Assembly (NCBI GenBank): GCA_963576725.1
Contig: OY755240.1
Location: forward strand, 29,779,932-29,843,931
DNA from: Azorinus chamasolen
Taxonomy: Eukaryota > Mollusca > Bivalvia > Cardiida > Solecurtidae
Reading direction: 5' to 3'
DNA: 64,000 nucleotides
Below the pieces are notes generated by a model. That model was not told the DNA's origin, made no database searches, and worked only from the letters and a program-made list of their open reading frames with translations. Each line of letters begins with the position of its first letter. Positions within the stretch are counted from its first letter, which is position 1. The position numbers were made by a program, and so were the translations under genes. Below are positions 55,069-64,000 of the stretch, piece after piece.

Positions 55069-55253
55069 ATTTGCAGTTTACAAAAGGAAAGGTATATCCG
55101 GATTATCCGGTGATTGTGACAGCTCTCTCATCCTCTCACTTTCTGGAGGGACTGGCGCTAATTGACAATGTTAACACAGTGGTGAGAAAGAAGTACTCCA
55201 AGATCTACATGATTGTGTTTGATATAGGACTGACATCATCACAGAACAACAAG
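55069..55253 (+). CDS. Exon 4 (start of DUF1647-like catalytic-type domain)
   Basis: Encodes 61 residues with VIVTALSSSHFLEGLALIDN and then YSKIYMIVFDIGLTSSQ. This pattern (beta strand, S-S-H, then a second strand ending VFDIGL) is typical of the DUF1647 / nucleotide-sugar transferase-like fold. The acceptor that keeps the phase is the AAG after TTTTCCTTTCTACAT. The end is AACAAC AAG before GCTAGT, a GC donor. A GT donor 5 bases later would break the frame of exon 5. Confidence 0.82.
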
Positions 55254-55423
55254 GCTAGTATCCACTCTGCGGGGCATGCGTATTGTAATTATGTAGTAAC
55301 TTAACCCCTTCAACGATGAATTGTTAAATGGACTGTTCCAAAATTCAAACAGGTCAGGCTTACCATGAATATTCAGGAGTGTTTTTAAAATAAAAGTATA
55401 ACGTGACAAAACAAATGATTTGA

Positions 55424-55670
55424 TTAACCCTTTCGGCGCCAAATTTCTAATTGTCGTCTGCAATGCAATTTTTGTTAAGTGTTTTGGTAAAATAAGGAAA
55501 TGAGATAAATAAATGCAAATTTCAAAGGAATAAAGCGCAGGTATAGAAGAAGACTTTGAGACAAATAGTGAAGTCCCTGACTAGACGCCGCCTTGAAAAG
55601 GCGGCGTCTGATCTGGGACTGCACTATTATTCGTGGAGCATTAATGCGACATCGGCAGTGAAAGGGTTAA
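55424..55670. mobile_element. T4-family TTAA MITE
   Basis: TTAACCCTTTCGGCGCCAAA to GGCAGTGAAAGGGTTAA; hairpin CTAGACGCCGCCTTG/AAAAGGCGGCGTCTGATC. In intron 4. Confidence 0.92.
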
Positions 55671-56002
55671 AAACATGCGTTTATTGTAGGGACTATTAGG
55701 TTTGACTTATTTTAAGCAAACTTCTTGGGGTTTCGGGTCAAGGTCATTGTTACCAAAATAATATAGAAAAGTCATTTTCAGGGAAGTAAATCTAATTGTT
55801 TGCATAATATATTAGATTACTGTAATGCTGAGATTTCTCTCTTCAATTTCTCTTTAGAACCACAGTCAAAGTTTCATGATATGATTTGGCTTGCTTTCAA
55901 ACCTGCTGAATGCTCTTCGAAACTGAAATATTTATCTGTGAGTATCTTAAATGAATTACCTGCGTTCATACAAACTATGCATTTGCCTTCATTTTTTCTC
56001 AG

Positions 56003-56107
56003 ATTGTGTTCGAGTGCCGCTGTGAAGTGAGGCAATTTCCATTCAACCAGTATCCCGATCATGTCAGATTACTCAAGGGCTATGCTTGGAAACCCATTGT
56101 CATCCAG
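56003..56107 (+). CDS. Exon 5 of DUF1647-like gene
   Basis: A 105-base, phase 0 to 0 exon encoding IVFECRCEVRQFPFNQYPDH and VRLLKGYAWKPIVIQ. The string R-x-F-P-F-x-x-Y-P-x-H followed by YAWKP is characteristic of DUF1647 proteins. The acceptor is ATTTTTTCTCAG. The donor is CAG/GCAAGT, the standard form of a non-canonical GC donor. Confidence 0.87.
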
Positions 56108-56261
56108 GCAAGTCTAGATAAGAGAATTGTGATTCCAGTAACTGTTGTCGCTATGAAAATCCATGGGGACTTTTGACCCTTTATCAGTTCCATATTTTTT
56201 GTAAGAAATACATGTAATGTCATCATGAATATTCAGAAGCATAAGTGGCCAGGGGGAATGA

Positions 56262-56745
56262 AATATTGCTCAAATTATGACCCCGGACCAAAAATGTTAT
56301 CAGTTTTTCATAGAAAAATCTTTAAAAATCTTCTCCTCTGAAACTGTAAGGCCTAGAGCTTTGATATTAGGTATGTAGCATGATCTAATGGTCCTCTACA
56401 AATATTGTTCAAATTATGACACCGAAACAAAAATGTCCCTGTCCCGGGGCTTATCAGTTTTTCATAGGAAAATCTTTAAAAACCTTCTTCTCTGAAACTG
56501 TGAGGCCTAGAGCTTTGATATTTGGTATGTAGTATGATTTGTTTGTCCTCTACAAAGATTGTTTAAATTATGACCCCGAATCAAAAGTGGCCCGCCCCAG
56601 GTCTTATCAGTTTTTGAAACTGTAAGGCCTAGACCTTTGATGTTTGGTATGTAGCATGATCTAATGGTCCTCTACAAATTGTTCAAATTATGACCTCGGA
56701 CCAAAACTGGCTACGTCTCTAGTCACTCTTCAGAATATTCTCCAG
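56262..56745 (+). repeat. Three core-B units without end modules
   Basis: GCTTATCAGTTTTTCATAG, CTGTAAGGCCTAGAGCTTTG and TGGTATGTAGCATGATCTAA repeat at about 152 bp intervals, as at 40.1-42.1 kb. In intron 5. Confidence 0.8.
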
Positions 56746-57141
56746 GGTTTTGTTACAGTGTACAGTGTAACACGTGAACGGATACCTTACCTAGATAAGA
56801 CATCTGACCTGAGTCCACCATGTTTACGATGCAATAAGATCCCCTTTCCAAGGAGGAACTCATATACACACATGTGTTAAATGCATTTTTGCATGGACAT
56901 GCATGTGTTACTGTGCGCCCTTGTTTTGTATACGTTATGTTGCGTGCCCTAATTACCCTAAGTATTTGAACAGACAAACCCTAGGCAAATAGTTCAGACC
57001 TAGATAAAAGTTCCTCAGTTTGATCAGGGTCTTCACTATTTGCGACCATGCAATCTACATGCAATTTAAAGTTATCAAAATGGTGCAAATTTTGATTATT
57101 CAGCTTTACAAATGGCTGGAGAAGAGTGACTGGGTGTCCAA

Positions 57142-57253
57142 GGTCCATGCTTATAAAGCTTTTTAGTTGAGTCTGAGTTTGATCTCAAGCTTTTGATTGG
57201 CCAGATTTGAGAACGAACTCAGACTCAACTAAAAAGCTTTATAAGCATGGACC
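57142..57253. repeat. Perfect-stem foldback, 112 bp, in intron 5
   Basis: GGTCCATGCTTATAAAGCTT and TTTAGTTGAGTCTGAGTT pair with the right arm ending AAGCTTTATAAGCATGGACC. Ends 31 bp before the exon 6 acceptor. Confidence 0.88.
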
Positions 57254-57284
57254 CTGATACTCAGAGTAATGTGTGTTTTTGCAG

Positions 57285-57827
57285 CTTGTGACAGCAGAGC
57301 ACCCGTTTGTTTTTTGGACAGATGCGTCAGTACGTTTTACTACCAGTGACTTGGACTTGATTTTCACCAAAGCCAGAGTATTCGGTGTTATGGCAGCGAT
57401 TAGTGATGAATCATTAGCAGTGAGGACTGCTCTCAGCACTTTTGACTTCTTGAAGGAGATGCCATGCGCTTTCAAAAATAAAAACGAGTTTCAGGCAACA
57501 TTTATATCAATCTATGCAAATGCATTTGTGGTGAAAAACTTCATGCACCCCTGGGTGTTGTGTGCATTGAGTCCTAATTGTATGGTGCCAGTCCGCAATC
57601 CCAGCAAGTATCTAGACTGCACTGGTAAACCAGTCTACCATTTGTGCCATAGATTTGACCAATCAGTACTCAGTATTCTTTTGCATCGACTGTATTCAAC
57701 AGAAATACTTGAACATCACATAACACAATATATGGATTTCAAGTTTTGCAAAAGTATAGATGAAATCTCATTTTTACCTCAGTTTGTCAATAAGTTAATC
57801 CTTTCATTTAAGATGATCTGTTATTAA
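57285..57827 (+). CDS. Exon 6 (terminal) of DUF1647-like gene
   Basis: Encodes 180 residues plus stop TAA. It starts LVTAEHPFVFWTDASVRF; the D-A-S after a hydrophobic strand is at the place where GT-A enzymes carry their metal-binding acidic motif. It continues with SIYANAFVVKNFMHPWVLCA, several cysteines and a helical tail. Acceptor GTGTTTTTGCAG. With exons 1-5 it gives a 355-residue type II protein, a usual length for this family. A sugar-transfer function is inferred from the family; donor and acceptor are unknown. Confidence 0.87.
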   Translation, partial: LVTAEHPFVFWTDASVRFTTSDLDLIFTKARVFGVMAAISDESLAVRTALSTFDFLKEMPCAFKNKNEFQATFISIYANAFVVKNFMHPWVLCALSPNCMVPVRNPSKYLDCTGKPVYHLCHRFDQSVLSILLHRLYSTEILEHHITQYMDFKFCKSIDEISFLPQFVNKLILSFKMICY

Positions 57828-57951
57828 AAGTTGACTCTTTATAATTTTAGTGTCCCCTCAATGTTTCAATATGTTTTGAAGAATCGCAATGTTTTTCTTT
57901 GATAACATTCTAGAACTTAGATGTGGGATTAAGGACCTAAGTAGTTATCAT

Positions 57952-58590
57952 TTAACCCATTCCCTCTTACTGTCACCTTTTGACCCATTCCCTCCTACTT
58001 TCACCTTTTGAACCATTCCCTCCTACTGACACCTTTTGACCCATTCCCTCCTACTGACACCTTTTGACCCATTCCCTCCTACTTTCACCTTTTGACCCAT
58101 TCCCTCCTACTTTCACCTTTTGACCCATTCCCTCCTACTTTCACCTTTTGACCCATTCCCTCCTACTTTCACCTTTTGACCCATTCCCTCCTACTGTCAC
58201 CTTTCGACCCATTCCCTCCTACTTTCACCTTTTGACCCATTCCCTCCTACTGTCACATTTTGACCCATTCCCTCCTACTGTCACCTTTCGACCCTTTCCC
58301 TCCTACTGTCACCTTTTGACCCATTCCCTCCTACTGTCACCTTTTGACCCATTCCCTCCTACTGTCACCTTTTGACCCATTCCCTCCTACTGACGCCTTT
58401 TTCGAAATATTTGTGATAAATAGAACCTTTGCTGCATAGGAGCAAATGCTCTTTTCTATTTATTACAATGGTTTCAGTACTATATAATTCTAAACTTTTC
58501 CTTTTCTCTAGTAAATGCTTCGTTTCGGTAGATTTATTCAAAGAGGTTTGGTCTAAATTTCTAAAAATAGTCAAGGAGGGAATTGGTTAA
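57952..58590. mobile_element. T3 MITE whose left terminus is expanded into a 28 bp minisatellite
   Basis: TTAA at both ends. The left terminal T3 sequence (CCCATTCCCTC, CACCTTTTGAC) is repeated 16 times as a 28 bp unit (57,953-58,400). The rest of the T3 follows (AATAGAACCTTTGCTGCATA, GGAGCAAATGCTC, GGAGGGAATTGGTTAA). A long frame through the repeat is an artefact. Confidence 0.9.
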
Positions 58591-59140
58591 AGGGCACCGT
58601 CCTTTGCATTTATTGGGAACGGCCTGTGTCTGTCGTCCTCCGTCATCCGTCGAGCTTTGTCCATAGTCATCCATTTCATTTACCCATTTATTGGAGAGGT
58701 CTTCAGACCTCTCTACAGTGTTGGAATTGGATGTCAGCATATTCTGTAATGGTTTACAATTTATCTCGAGGAGTTTATAATGGGGACGGTAAGTTTAGTT
58801 AGTTTAAACATAATTTATTGCCAATATACAATGCATATACAATGTATAATCTGAGTAGTACATGTACATAACATAACCATACAAGAAAACAAATCACATC
58901 AATGTCTTGTATATACTAGCAAAAGGGTCGGGACACAAGTTCTGATATTAATTAGGACCCTCCCCTTTTGGTTGGTTTTGCTAATATATTTGAGATAACA
59001 TTATAGTACTGTGACATGTTCATCAGTTATGGTGCATGAGAATACGTGAAGCGATTTCAATATAAGTAGTATACCACTAATAATAATGCTGTTCAAATTA
59101 TTTCAAGAAGGTTATATTAGAAAATAATAGAAGAAGACGT

Positions 59141-59150
<10 letters not shown>

Positions 59151-59195
<45 letters not shown>

Positions 59196-59200
59196 AAGAA
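59151..59200. repeat. (TAG)n microsatellite
   Basis: About 14 GTA/TAG repeats followed by AGAAGAAG. Confidence 0.95.
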
Positions 59201-59519
59201 GAAAACCTCAGTGCATCAGTGCTAATTGCGTTTGTTCACGCATTATGCAAATATTTTGGTATCTTTAATAAATGTCTGGACAGCATGAAAGATGATTTGA
59301 TTGTCTTCATTACTTAAGGCTGTAGAACCAAAAAAGAAAGGAAAGTGGATGGAACTTGTGGAACTTTCGAAAGAGTGTAAGCCTGGCATTGTAGCAAATA
59401 TTGTTCGGCGTCTTCTCTTTCAACGGTAAAAAGAGGTAAAAAGGGGACGGTAAAAAGAAAATCACCGTCTTTCGTCGTGGCTATAAGCATTGCGAGTTTT
59501 GGTTATATAAAAACACGCA

Positions 59520-59980
59520 GTCATACCCACAGGGTTCTGGACCGTTTCATGGGCGTCTATATGTACTATATAATAACAAGGGTTCCAACTAGAAGAACGG
59601 ATATCCGTGTACCACGAGTACAAATATTACTGTAACTCTTACAACTTAAATGATAATTTCCTAAGTCTTTCGGCTATTGAACGCCAATATATTTTTCTAT
59701 CAAATAAATATAATCTTATAACGGTAACTTATGAAAAGGTATCAATCCAACAATGATTTTCTAAAAAATTTACCTGTTTTTTGAAAATTATATTTATTTG
59801 ATAGTAAAATATATTGGCTTTCAATAGCCGAAAGATTTACAAAATTATCATTGAAATTGCAAGAGTTACATTCATATGTGTACCTCCGGTAAACGGATGT
59901 CCGTTCGGCTAGTGGAACCCTTGTTATTATATAGTACATATAGACCCCATGAAGCGGTCCAGGTCCCTGTGGTCATACCT
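59520..59980. repeat. Large foldback element, about 200 bp arms
   Basis: Left: GTCATACCCACAGGGTTCTG, CTATATGTACTATATAATAA, TCTTTCGGCTATTGAACGCC. Right: the complements ending CGGTCCAGGTCCCTGTGGTC. Spacer about 50 bp. The arms are about 85% complementary by eye. Confidence 0.88.
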
Positions 59981-60384
59981 ATGACTAACCAATAAGGAGT
60001 TTGAATATTAAAGTATTTATAGAAAACGTGGTTGAATTTGAGAAATAACATCATTTGAATCGAGAATGCCGATATATTAATTCAAATAAACGGGATTATT
60101 TTATCGCCAGACGCTCTGTGAACAAAATGCAATGATTATTTTATTTCGGACAAATTTCTAGTTACGGACGTCTACTGATAATCGATGGAGCTGAACAGAT
60201 TATTTAGGTCACTGCCGTTCCCCGCCCCCTTTAAGAGCGTCTTCATGTGAGTGAAAAGAAAACACCTACTTTTTATCCATTAATCTTTGCTTCCTGACTT
60301 GATTCTTTTTAAAAACGCGTTTGTTTCCGCAGTGGTGGATTAATTAATATAGCTGATAAATGAGCATGGTGTATTATAGCAGCC

Positions 60385-60640
60385 TCAACAGTGTCCCAGA
60401 TAGTTGGCACACTGTTGACCCAACATTGGCTCGATGATAATACACATTTACAAATGTTGGCCTAACATTGGTCCAACGATAAGTAATAGATGGGTAATGT
60501 TGGCCCAACGGTGTGCCAACAGTTTGCCCAACCAATCCGCAACGAGCAAAACTACATTGGGCCAACAGCATTTTCCGACATTGGCCCAACGAAGTGAACA
60601 TTGTTGGACCAACGTTGAGCCAATATAGGCTTGCTATCTT
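60385..60640. repeat. Foldback rich in TTGGCCCAAC motifs
   Basis: Ends CAGTGTCCCAGATAGTTGGC and GCTATCTTGGG are roughly inverted. The inside has more than ten copies of TTGGxCCAAC-like palindromes on both strands. Confidence 0.65.
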
Positions 60641-60722
60641 GGGTAGTGGGTAGAGCGTTAACAATTATGTACCCGATTTGTTTTTGCATGATCCGGCGTG
60701 GGTTGGAATCCACCTGTAACCA
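60640..60722 (+). repeat. tRNA-like sequence, possible SINE head
   Basis: TAGTGGGTAGAGCGTTAAC resembles a pol III A box, and GGGTTGGAATCCACC resembles a B box/T arm, about 45 bp apart. No full cloverleaf was drawn. A T-rich tail follows. More likely a tRNA-derived SINE or pseudogene than a working tRNA. Confidence 0.4.
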
Positions 60723-61099
60723 ATTTTATTTTATTTTTCTTTTATTTCCCCTTTTTTCTTCTTTTTTTATATATAATTCTATTGGTAAATGTTATTTTCT
60801 GTTATTCCGTAAACATATGCGTATTTACAGAAAAATAAAATAGTACTATGGTTATAGAATCATCATGCCTTAGAAACGGCTACTAACCCAGAGACATGTA
60901 TGTATATGTCTCTTACTAACCTAATAAACCTTCTACTATCGTAAGTAACCTAATAGGAGGAGCTGGCCCACTTGGAGGTGCTTGCTAGATACCTAAACCA
61001 ATGTTTTGACAGGCATTTCTAGTGACTTAGATATTCATGAGGCAGCAATATGAATAAAATGTATTGTTGTTTATATGTGATTTGTCAGTATGTGCCTAT

Positions 61100-61245
61100 G
61101 TTTATTTATGATACATGTATTTTAGTTTCATGTCAATTATGTTCAGTCATAAATATTTTAGTATGTATTGATTTGTAATCCGAGAGGGTCAATGATTGGT
61201 AAATAAAATCTATTCTATATTCTATTCTATTCTATTCTATTCTAA
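61100..61245 (+). mobile_element. Probable LINE 3' end with (TTCTA)n tail
   Basis: GGTAAATAAAATCTATTCTA followed by five or more TTCTA units, the usual 3' terminus of Jockey/CR1-type LINEs. No coding sequence remains. Confidence 0.45.
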
Positions 61246-61444
61246 CACACCTCGCGCAAACATCTACATAAACAAAGAAGGGACGTATCTATGTTTGAAT
61301 TCTCCATAAAACACCACACGCGCTGTAACGGCTTAACGTGACGTACTATGGCTTCGAAAATCCGTACGACAAGAAACGTAGTGCCGTTGTGGCGGTGCAA
61401 ATTATAGTTAAATTGAAGTGTGAGAATCGAAATAATAAAATTGC

Positions 61445-61562
61445 ACCAGTGTTTTATCGTGCAATCGAACACGGGTAGTCGTTGAGATGCTTATAATTAA
61501 ATCACTCGGCCGATACGCGTCTCAACTCCTACCAGTGTTCGATTGCACGATAAAACACTGGT
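61445..61562. repeat. Foldback hairpin
   Basis: ACCAGTGTTTTATCGTGCAA and TCGAACAC pair with GTGTTCGA and TTGCACGATAAAACACTGGT; inner TTGAGA/TCTCAA. Loop about 30 bp. Confidence 0.88.
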
Positions 61563-61657
61563 ATGAATTTATTATTTCTTAAATAAACCTAAGTTTATCC
61601 GCATACGTCACAAGAGAAGATGACTGGATAAATTCCAATACACTGAATTCAGTTTGA

Positions 61658-61872
61658 TTAACCCTTTCGCTGCCAATGCCGGATCTGTGATTACCTATGC
61701 AAACAGTTTGGATCCAGATGAGACGCCGAGTAACTCGGCGTCTCATCAGGATCCAAACTGTTTGTTACTGTTACTATGTTTTTGAAACAAAAATCCAGAA
61801 AATCAAAACAATGAAAATTTGTAGCAGACGACAAAGTTAGCAGACGACAGAGTTTGGCAGCGAAAAGGTTAA
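61658..61872. mobile_element. T5-family TTAA MITE, complete
   Basis: TTAACCCTTTCGCTGCCAAT to TTGGCAGCGAAAAGGTTAA. Perfect hairpin CAAACAGTTTGGATCCAGAT, GAGACGCCGAGT/AACTCGGCGTCTC, and complement. Confidence 0.92.
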
Positions 61873-61951
61873 GTTCCATAGGAATTATTCCAGGGTAACC
61901 AGGGTAACCACCCCTGTCAATATCAAACTTTTATTTATTTAACCATACATG

Positions 61952-62215
61952 TAACACTTTCGGTGCCAAATTTCTAATTTTCGTCCGTAACCCATTTTTT
62001 TTAAACCATTTGGTAAAATAAGGAAATGAGATAAGTGATTTAATACAGAATTTAAAGGAATAAATCACATATCTAGAACTAGAGATTGAGGCAAAAAGTG
62101 AAGTCCCTGATCAGACGCCGCCTTGAAAAGGCGTTGGTCTTTCCTTACCATGATCATGGCTGAAGGTACTCAGATGAGCGATGTAGGTTCGTCATGGTCC
62201 TCTTGTTTGTATACA
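61952..62215. repeat. Truncated T4 MITE joined to a solo 3' module of the modular element
   Basis: T4 (GGTGCCAAATTTCTAATTTT, GATCAGACGCCGCCTTGAAA) stops inside its hairpin. From there GATGAGCGATGTAGGTTCGT and CATGGTCCTCTTGTTTG are the closing module of the tandem-repeat elements. Confidence 0.7.
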
Positions 62216-62309
62216 TCATACACTAACACGACCTATATAATATTTGACAATATCCCTAATTGGCTTATTGAAATCACTTATCCGAGCCGTTTTCTTGGAC
62301 ATATTGTTT

Positions 62310-62658
62310 AAACCTTTGCCTGTTCGATTTTAATGTAAGAAGAAAATGACACCGTGAATATTTATTAGCTGAATTTCATAATGTAAATTTGTCAAGAGAT
62401 TTGTTTACTTTGCACCCGGAACACCTCGGCTATTTCTATCGAACCTATATTCCGAACTCTGACGGAATACGGCGAGTAGTTACGATTGGTTTGCTTTGGT
62501 AACAACTGCAGAATCGGATCTATATTCTATATCATGTCAAAAGCGAATAGAGCAGACTGATTAGACGGCCCCTGTAGGGACCGTCTGATCTTGATCTAGA
62601 ATCTACTCTGTTTGCAAATACGTGAAAATGTCTTTATATCAGAGAAAGGGTTTTAAAG
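62310..62658. mobile_element. T1/T2-type MITE, diverged
   Basis: TTTAAACCTTTGCCTGTTC to CAGAGAAAGGGTTTTAA; hairpin GACGGCCCCTGTAGGGACCG. Confidence 0.75.
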
Positions 62659-62767
62659 GTTGATAATTGTAACATTTGCATTAATAAATAAAATGAGAAA
62701 TCTTTTATGTATTATATGTGTAGTAAAATTATTTTATATCCCCTGTTTTCTGCAACAACAGTAATGC

Positions 62768-62997
62768 TTAACCCATTCCCGCATATTGACGCCTTTTGAC
62801 GCCTCTGTAAAAGTCATTTTATGAAACCATTGTGATAAATAGAGCATTTGCTCCACAGGAGCAAATGCTCTATTTATCACAATGGTTTCAAAACTACACA
62901 ATTCGGAAAATTTCCTTTTCTCTAGTTAATGCTCATTTTTGGTAGATTTAATCAAAGAGGTTATGTCTAAAAATAACCCTAAGTGGGAATGGGTTAA
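62768..62997. mobile_element. T3-family TTAA MITE
   Basis: TTAACCCATTCCCGCATATT to GGGAATGGGTTAA. Perfect hairpin GAAACCATTGTGATAAATAG, TTTGCTCCACAGGAGCAAA. Confidence 0.93.
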
Positions 62998-63063
62998 AGG
63001 ACGTTTTTTTCTATTTCTGGATGTTAAAGACAGGTTGGTAGCTTAGTGCAGGAAGAAGTTTTG
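62914..63063. repeat. 150 bp segment duplicated at 63,851-64,000
   Basis: TCTCTAGTTAATGCTCA, GGAATGGGTTAAAGGACG and GGTTGGTAGCTTAGTGCAGG recur 937 bp later with only a few differences. The second copy is cut by the window end. Confidence 0.92.
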
Positions 63064-63074
63064 CAGTGACCCTT

Positions 63075-63365
63075 TACTCCATATAAATGTCTTTGGCATC
63101 ATGAATATTTATTAGCTGAAGTTTTATGTGTTGCTGTTCGGGCGACTGTTTGTTCTGTATGTGGTGTTTCCTGCATGACTCATTTTTGTACTTTTCAAGG
63201 GAATGTTTTGCATTGACAGAAACTGTAGAATCAGATCTATATCATGTCAAAAGCAAACAGAGCAGACCCTGATCAGACGACTCCTATAGGAGCCGTCTGA
63301 TCTGGATCTACTTTGTTTGCAAATGCGCGATTTTCAAAGCGTTTATATGAAGGTATGGCTTGAAA
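63075..63365. mobile_element. T2 MITE interrupted by the 69 bp dispersed repeat
   Basis: GACCCTTTACTCCATATAAA start, core CCTGATCAGACGACTCCTAT/AGGAGCCGTCTGATC. The insertion at 63,127-63,195 equals 27,607-27,675. Confidence 0.82.
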
Positions 63366-63504
63366 GAACTCGTTCTTTGAATTCCTTTTTCAAACAGATA
63401 ACAACCCGTTCTCGTAGCATATTTTAATATCACCCATAAGGAGTTGACTATCCTCTATTTATCTGATTAATATTCATGATGCCGTTTTTTAATGGAGAAA
63501 AGGG

Positions 63505-63742
63505 TTAACCTTTTCCTTTATACATGTATAACACATTTTACGAATTTGCAAACAGAGTAGACCCAGATCAGACGGTTCCTATAGGAGCCGTCTGATCAGG
63601 GTCTGGTTTGTTTGCTTATGGAATAATATAAACATGATTCTACATTTTTTTCCAATACCAAAAACTACTATATGCCGTTATGAACATTCAGCTAATGAAT
63701 ATTCATGGTGTAATTATTTCTTACATGAATATTCAACAGGGA
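63505..63742. mobile_element. T1/T2-type TTAA MITE
   Basis: TTAACCTTTTCCTTTATACA start; hairpin CCAGATCAGACGGTTCCTAT/AGGAGCCGTCTGATCAGGG; right end drifted (TTCAACAGGGAAATTG). Confidence 0.82.
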
Positions 63743-64000
63743 AATTGTGATGCGGTTGCTACACAACGGTTCTATTGTATTTTCTTATATTACAGTCTTA
63801 TAATCTGATTGTCAAACATTTTGAATCCAAACGAAACGTCTCATCAGAAACCTTTTCTCTAGTTAATGCTCAATTTTGGTAGATTTAATCAAAGAGGTTA
63901 GGTCTAAAAATAGCCCTAAGTGGGAATGGGTTAAAGGACGTTTTTTTCTATTTCTGGATGTTAAAGACAGGTTGGTAGCTTAGTGCAGGAAGAAGTTTTG

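Noticed and set aside
58148..58375. Open frame of 75 codons (repeating SPFDPFPPTVTF)
   Set aside because: It is the translation of the 28 bp minisatellite derived from a MITE terminus.

Overview
This is nuclear DNA from a metazoan, most likely a bivalve mollusc. The evidence is intron-split genes with GT-AG splice sites, low coding density, an AT-rich background, a Ty3/gypsy element of Mag/SURL-like type, Penelope-like elements (PLEs) with a C-terminal GIY-YIG domain, and long arrays of about 140-170 bp units resembling the 'pearl' repeats of bivalves. The mollusc assignment is inference. There is nothing prokaryotic here.

Two host genes can be assembled with consistent splice phases. On the minus strand, from about 17.8 kb to beyond base 1, lies an ortholog of GGNBP2 (gametogenetin-binding protein 2). 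Ten coding exons give about 564 residues; the first coding exon and the 3' end were not found or lie outside. On the plus strand, from 44,963 to 57,827, lies a complete six-exon gene for a 355-residue type II membrane protein resembling the DUF1647 glycosyltransferase-like family. Two of its introns appear to use GC-AG splice sites.

Between the genes is a nested mobile-element landscape. At 20.9-27.35 kb is a decayed Ty3/gypsy element with both LTRs, a primer-binding site, a polypurine tract and a 4 bp target duplication. It carries a 647 bp PLE insertion in gag (14 bp target duplication), an unidentified insertion between protease and reverse transcriptase, two pol frameshifts and a 37 bp triplication. 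At 28.9-35.0 kb is a PLE with frameshifts and stops. It is split by two MITEs inside its GIY-YIG region, and by a palindromic second PLE in its 3' UTR (12 bp target duplication). The PLE ends carry arrays of the palindrome TGACGTCA.

The rest is dominated by short foldback elements (MITEs). Many are bounded by TTAA next to CCCTTT or CCCATT; others are bounded by TA next to CAGTAAAACC. Five families with different ends share the same hairpin tip, GCTCC-N(2-4)-GGAGC. Several copies lie within 8-25 bp of splice sites of both genes. A second large class is modular tandem-repeat elements (13.9, 40.1, 45.8, 47.4, 49.5 and 56.3 kb) that share end modules but carry different core repeats. Minisatellites, foldback elements, a tRNA-like SINE candidate and a probable hAT-type element with a perfect 8 bp target duplication complete the window.
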